A stretch of 40,855 nt of DNA from the NCBI GenBank assembly GCA_934636435.1, contig CAKUAQ010000016.1:1-40855 (forward strand). The letters run 5' to 3'. This stretch comes from an uncultured Eubacteriales bacterium. GTDB taxonomy: Bacteria; Bacillota; Clostridia; Oscillospirales; Acutalibacteraceae. The notes under the pieces were generated by a model. That model saw nothing but the letters and a program-made list of their open reading frames with translations. It was not told the origin of the DNA and ran no database searches. Shown here piece by piece: positions 39,713 to 40,855 of the stretch. How positions within the stretch are numbered: position 1 is the stretch's first letter; each line of letters begins with the position of its first letter. Both the position numbers and the translations under genes were made by a program.

Positions 39713-40855
39713 TTATTCCGACCGGCAAAAATCACCGAATGTAAGAATCAGCGGATAATCCTTTACCGGTATATTCTTAAAGGTGACCAGGGTATTCTGC
39801 TGCCTTGTCATGATATCCTCGGGCAGCGCATAGACGCAGCCGTCCATCGGGTCGATCAGCCGAACCTCTCCGCAGACTCCGGACAATTCAAAGGAAACGG
39901 TGGATTCATAGTCCTTCACGGTGATCATATCGGTGGAATTCCAGTAAACAAAAGCAGCGGCGTGGTTTGCCTTTTTTATTCCTCCGTAGATCAACTCCTT
40001 GGTGGCGCAATCCGATCCGCCGATTCGTATGGACTCTCGGGGAGTGAAGATCACCGGAATGTCGGTCGCCGCCACCTTTTCATCGAAAACCGCACACAGA
40101 TTCTGAAAGGCATAATAAGAGGGCTTTTCATAATAGTCGCCGATGAGACGACCGGTCTTTTTATCAAATTCCGCCCCCAACAGACCGAAGTATCCGCAGG
40201 TGGCGATCGGCTCCCCCTCTTTGGCATCCAGATTCTCCGCCATATCCACGCAGGAAAAAACAGATGTGAACGCAACGCCTGCCAATATATCCGCGACGGT
40301 ATGGCGAAGGAGCTGCTTTGCCTGCATCCGCTCATCGGTTCGGATCCACCCGAGTGCGCCGCTCCCGCCGGTTTTAGATTGAGAGCCCGATTCACCCTGA
40401 ATGATCTCGGCGTCGCTGCCATAATAGGTCAGAAGTCCTCGCAAAGCCCGCACCCGCTGCATAGACATACGCTCGTCATACTGATAGGAATGGTACGATA
40501 CCGCATCCGATACATCCAACGTTCCCCGCGAAAACTCCGCATCGAAGAATTCCATTGAGTCCTGATAATGGGAACCGGTAATGATCCGGGCTGTGCGGTC
40601 GGCTTTGCTGATTGCCCGGGCGGTTTCGATACAAAACCGGGCGTATTCTGCGGGATCCGGTGCGGGTCTCCATGTCCAACCGCCCTCCGGCTCGTTCCAT
40701 ATCTCATAATATCCGACCCTGCCCGTAAAATGCTCCACGGTTTTTTCCACATATTGCAGCCATGCGCGATATGCCGTCTCGGTTCGGATCGGAGGACAAC
40801 CCACCGCCCCCTGATACTGTTTCGCCAGCCCATCGTAAAGCGGATTGCCATAGCA
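39713..40855 (-). CDS. Clan GH-A glycoside hydrolase (GH39-like), 5' end outside window
   Basis: The frame is open to the right window edge; 380 residues are visible. The acid/base motif YYEIWNEPEGGW (Asn-Glu-Pro) and the later strand EIIQGESGSQSK, with the probable nucleophile Glu in GESG, are the two catalytic sites of a retaining clan-A (beta/alpha)8 enzyme. The spacing and the IWNEPEG.W pattern point to GH39-type beta-xylosidases or relatives, but GH5-like relatives cannot be excluded. The last part (about 100 residues) has a beta-sandwich character. No signal peptide can be judged because the N-terminus is missing. It precedes the GH110-like gene, which suggests a shared glycan substrate, probably imported as oligosaccharides. 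Confidence 0.75.
   Translation of the reverse strand, partial: CYGNPLYDGLAKQYQGAVGCPPIRTETAYRAWLQYVEKTVEHFTGRVGYYEIWNEPEGGWTWRPAPDPAEYARFCIETARAISKADRTARIITGSHYQDSMEFFDAEFSRGTLDVSDAVSYHSYQYDERMSMQRVRALRGLLTYYGSDAEIIQGESGSQSKTGGSGALGWIRTDERMQAKQLLRHTVADILAGVAFTSVFSCVDMAENLDAKEGEPIATCGYFGLLGAEFDKKTGRLIGDYYEKPSYYAFQNLCAVFDEKVAATDIPVIFTPRESIRIGGSDCATKELIYGGIKKANHAAAFVYWNSTDMITVKDYESTVSFELSGVCGEVRLIDPMDGCVYALPEDIMTRQQNTLVTFKNIPVKDYPLILTFGDFCRSE

Overview
The window looks like a chromosomal stretch of a GC-rich Gram-positive gut clostridium, most likely Oscillospiraceae/Ruminococcaceae (inference). The reasons are strong AGGAGG-type ribosome binding sites, sigma-A promoters with 17-bp spacers, the IspH-ribosomal protein S1 fusion typical of Clostridia, DUF5685 and DUF3810 proteins, a Bacillus/Clostridium-type LexA box and many U-tailed hairpin terminators. 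No rRNA, tRNA or CRISPR array was found; the only stable RNA gene is a complete one-piece tmRNA.

Layout. 1-541 is decayed: the tail of a truncated macro-domain gene and the 3' end of an IS3-family element. 677-5250 is core metabolism: a cytidylate-kinase-like protein (minus strand), divergent pfkA, then a serC-serA serine operon with its own promoter and terminator. 5610-6065 is ssrA. 6109-6950 is a small AT-rich insert holding an orphan nuclease-type toxin tip with an in-frame stop and a probable immunity gene. 7142-9719 is a drug-efflux module: a MATE transporter and a MerR/BmrR-like regulator behind a promoter with a 19-bp spacer, followed by a broken B3/B4-domain gene. 9915-12944 is uvrA with a LexA box at its transcription start. 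13050-20858 is housekeeping: DUF5685, a J-domain protein, a 36-bp tandem repeat, a membrane protein, an RpiR regulator, an HI0933-type flavoprotein, cmk and ispH-S1. 20891-21811 is another graveyard (IS3 remnant, FAD-oxidoreductase remnant). 21976-30913 holds a YfhO-family membrane protein, feoA-feoB, a short divergent unit with a 26-codon ORF, a DUF3810 metalloprotease-like protein and an OmpR-type two-component pair.

31430-37372 is a visibly more AT-rich signalling island on the minus strand: lipoprotein solute-binding sensor, hybrid histidine kinase and Hpt protein in one overlapping operon, and upstream of it a GGDEF-REC-HD-GYP protein with its own promoter. Together they have all the parts of a phosphorelay ending in cyclic-di-GMP control (inference). 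It is bordered by an ISAs1-family transposase fragment (37437-37908). The right end carries two minus-strand carbohydrate genes, a GH110-like beta-helix protein and a clan GH-A (GH39-like) hydrolase cut by the window edge.

The most interesting points are the toxin/immunity insert beside ssrA, the SBP-kinase-Hpt-c-di-GMP module, the internal Shine-Dalgarno and start inside the ispH-S1 fusion, the small divergent transcript at 27097-27414, and several pseudogenes that keep both ends but have lost the middle. Family assignments come from reading motifs by eye; no database search was run.
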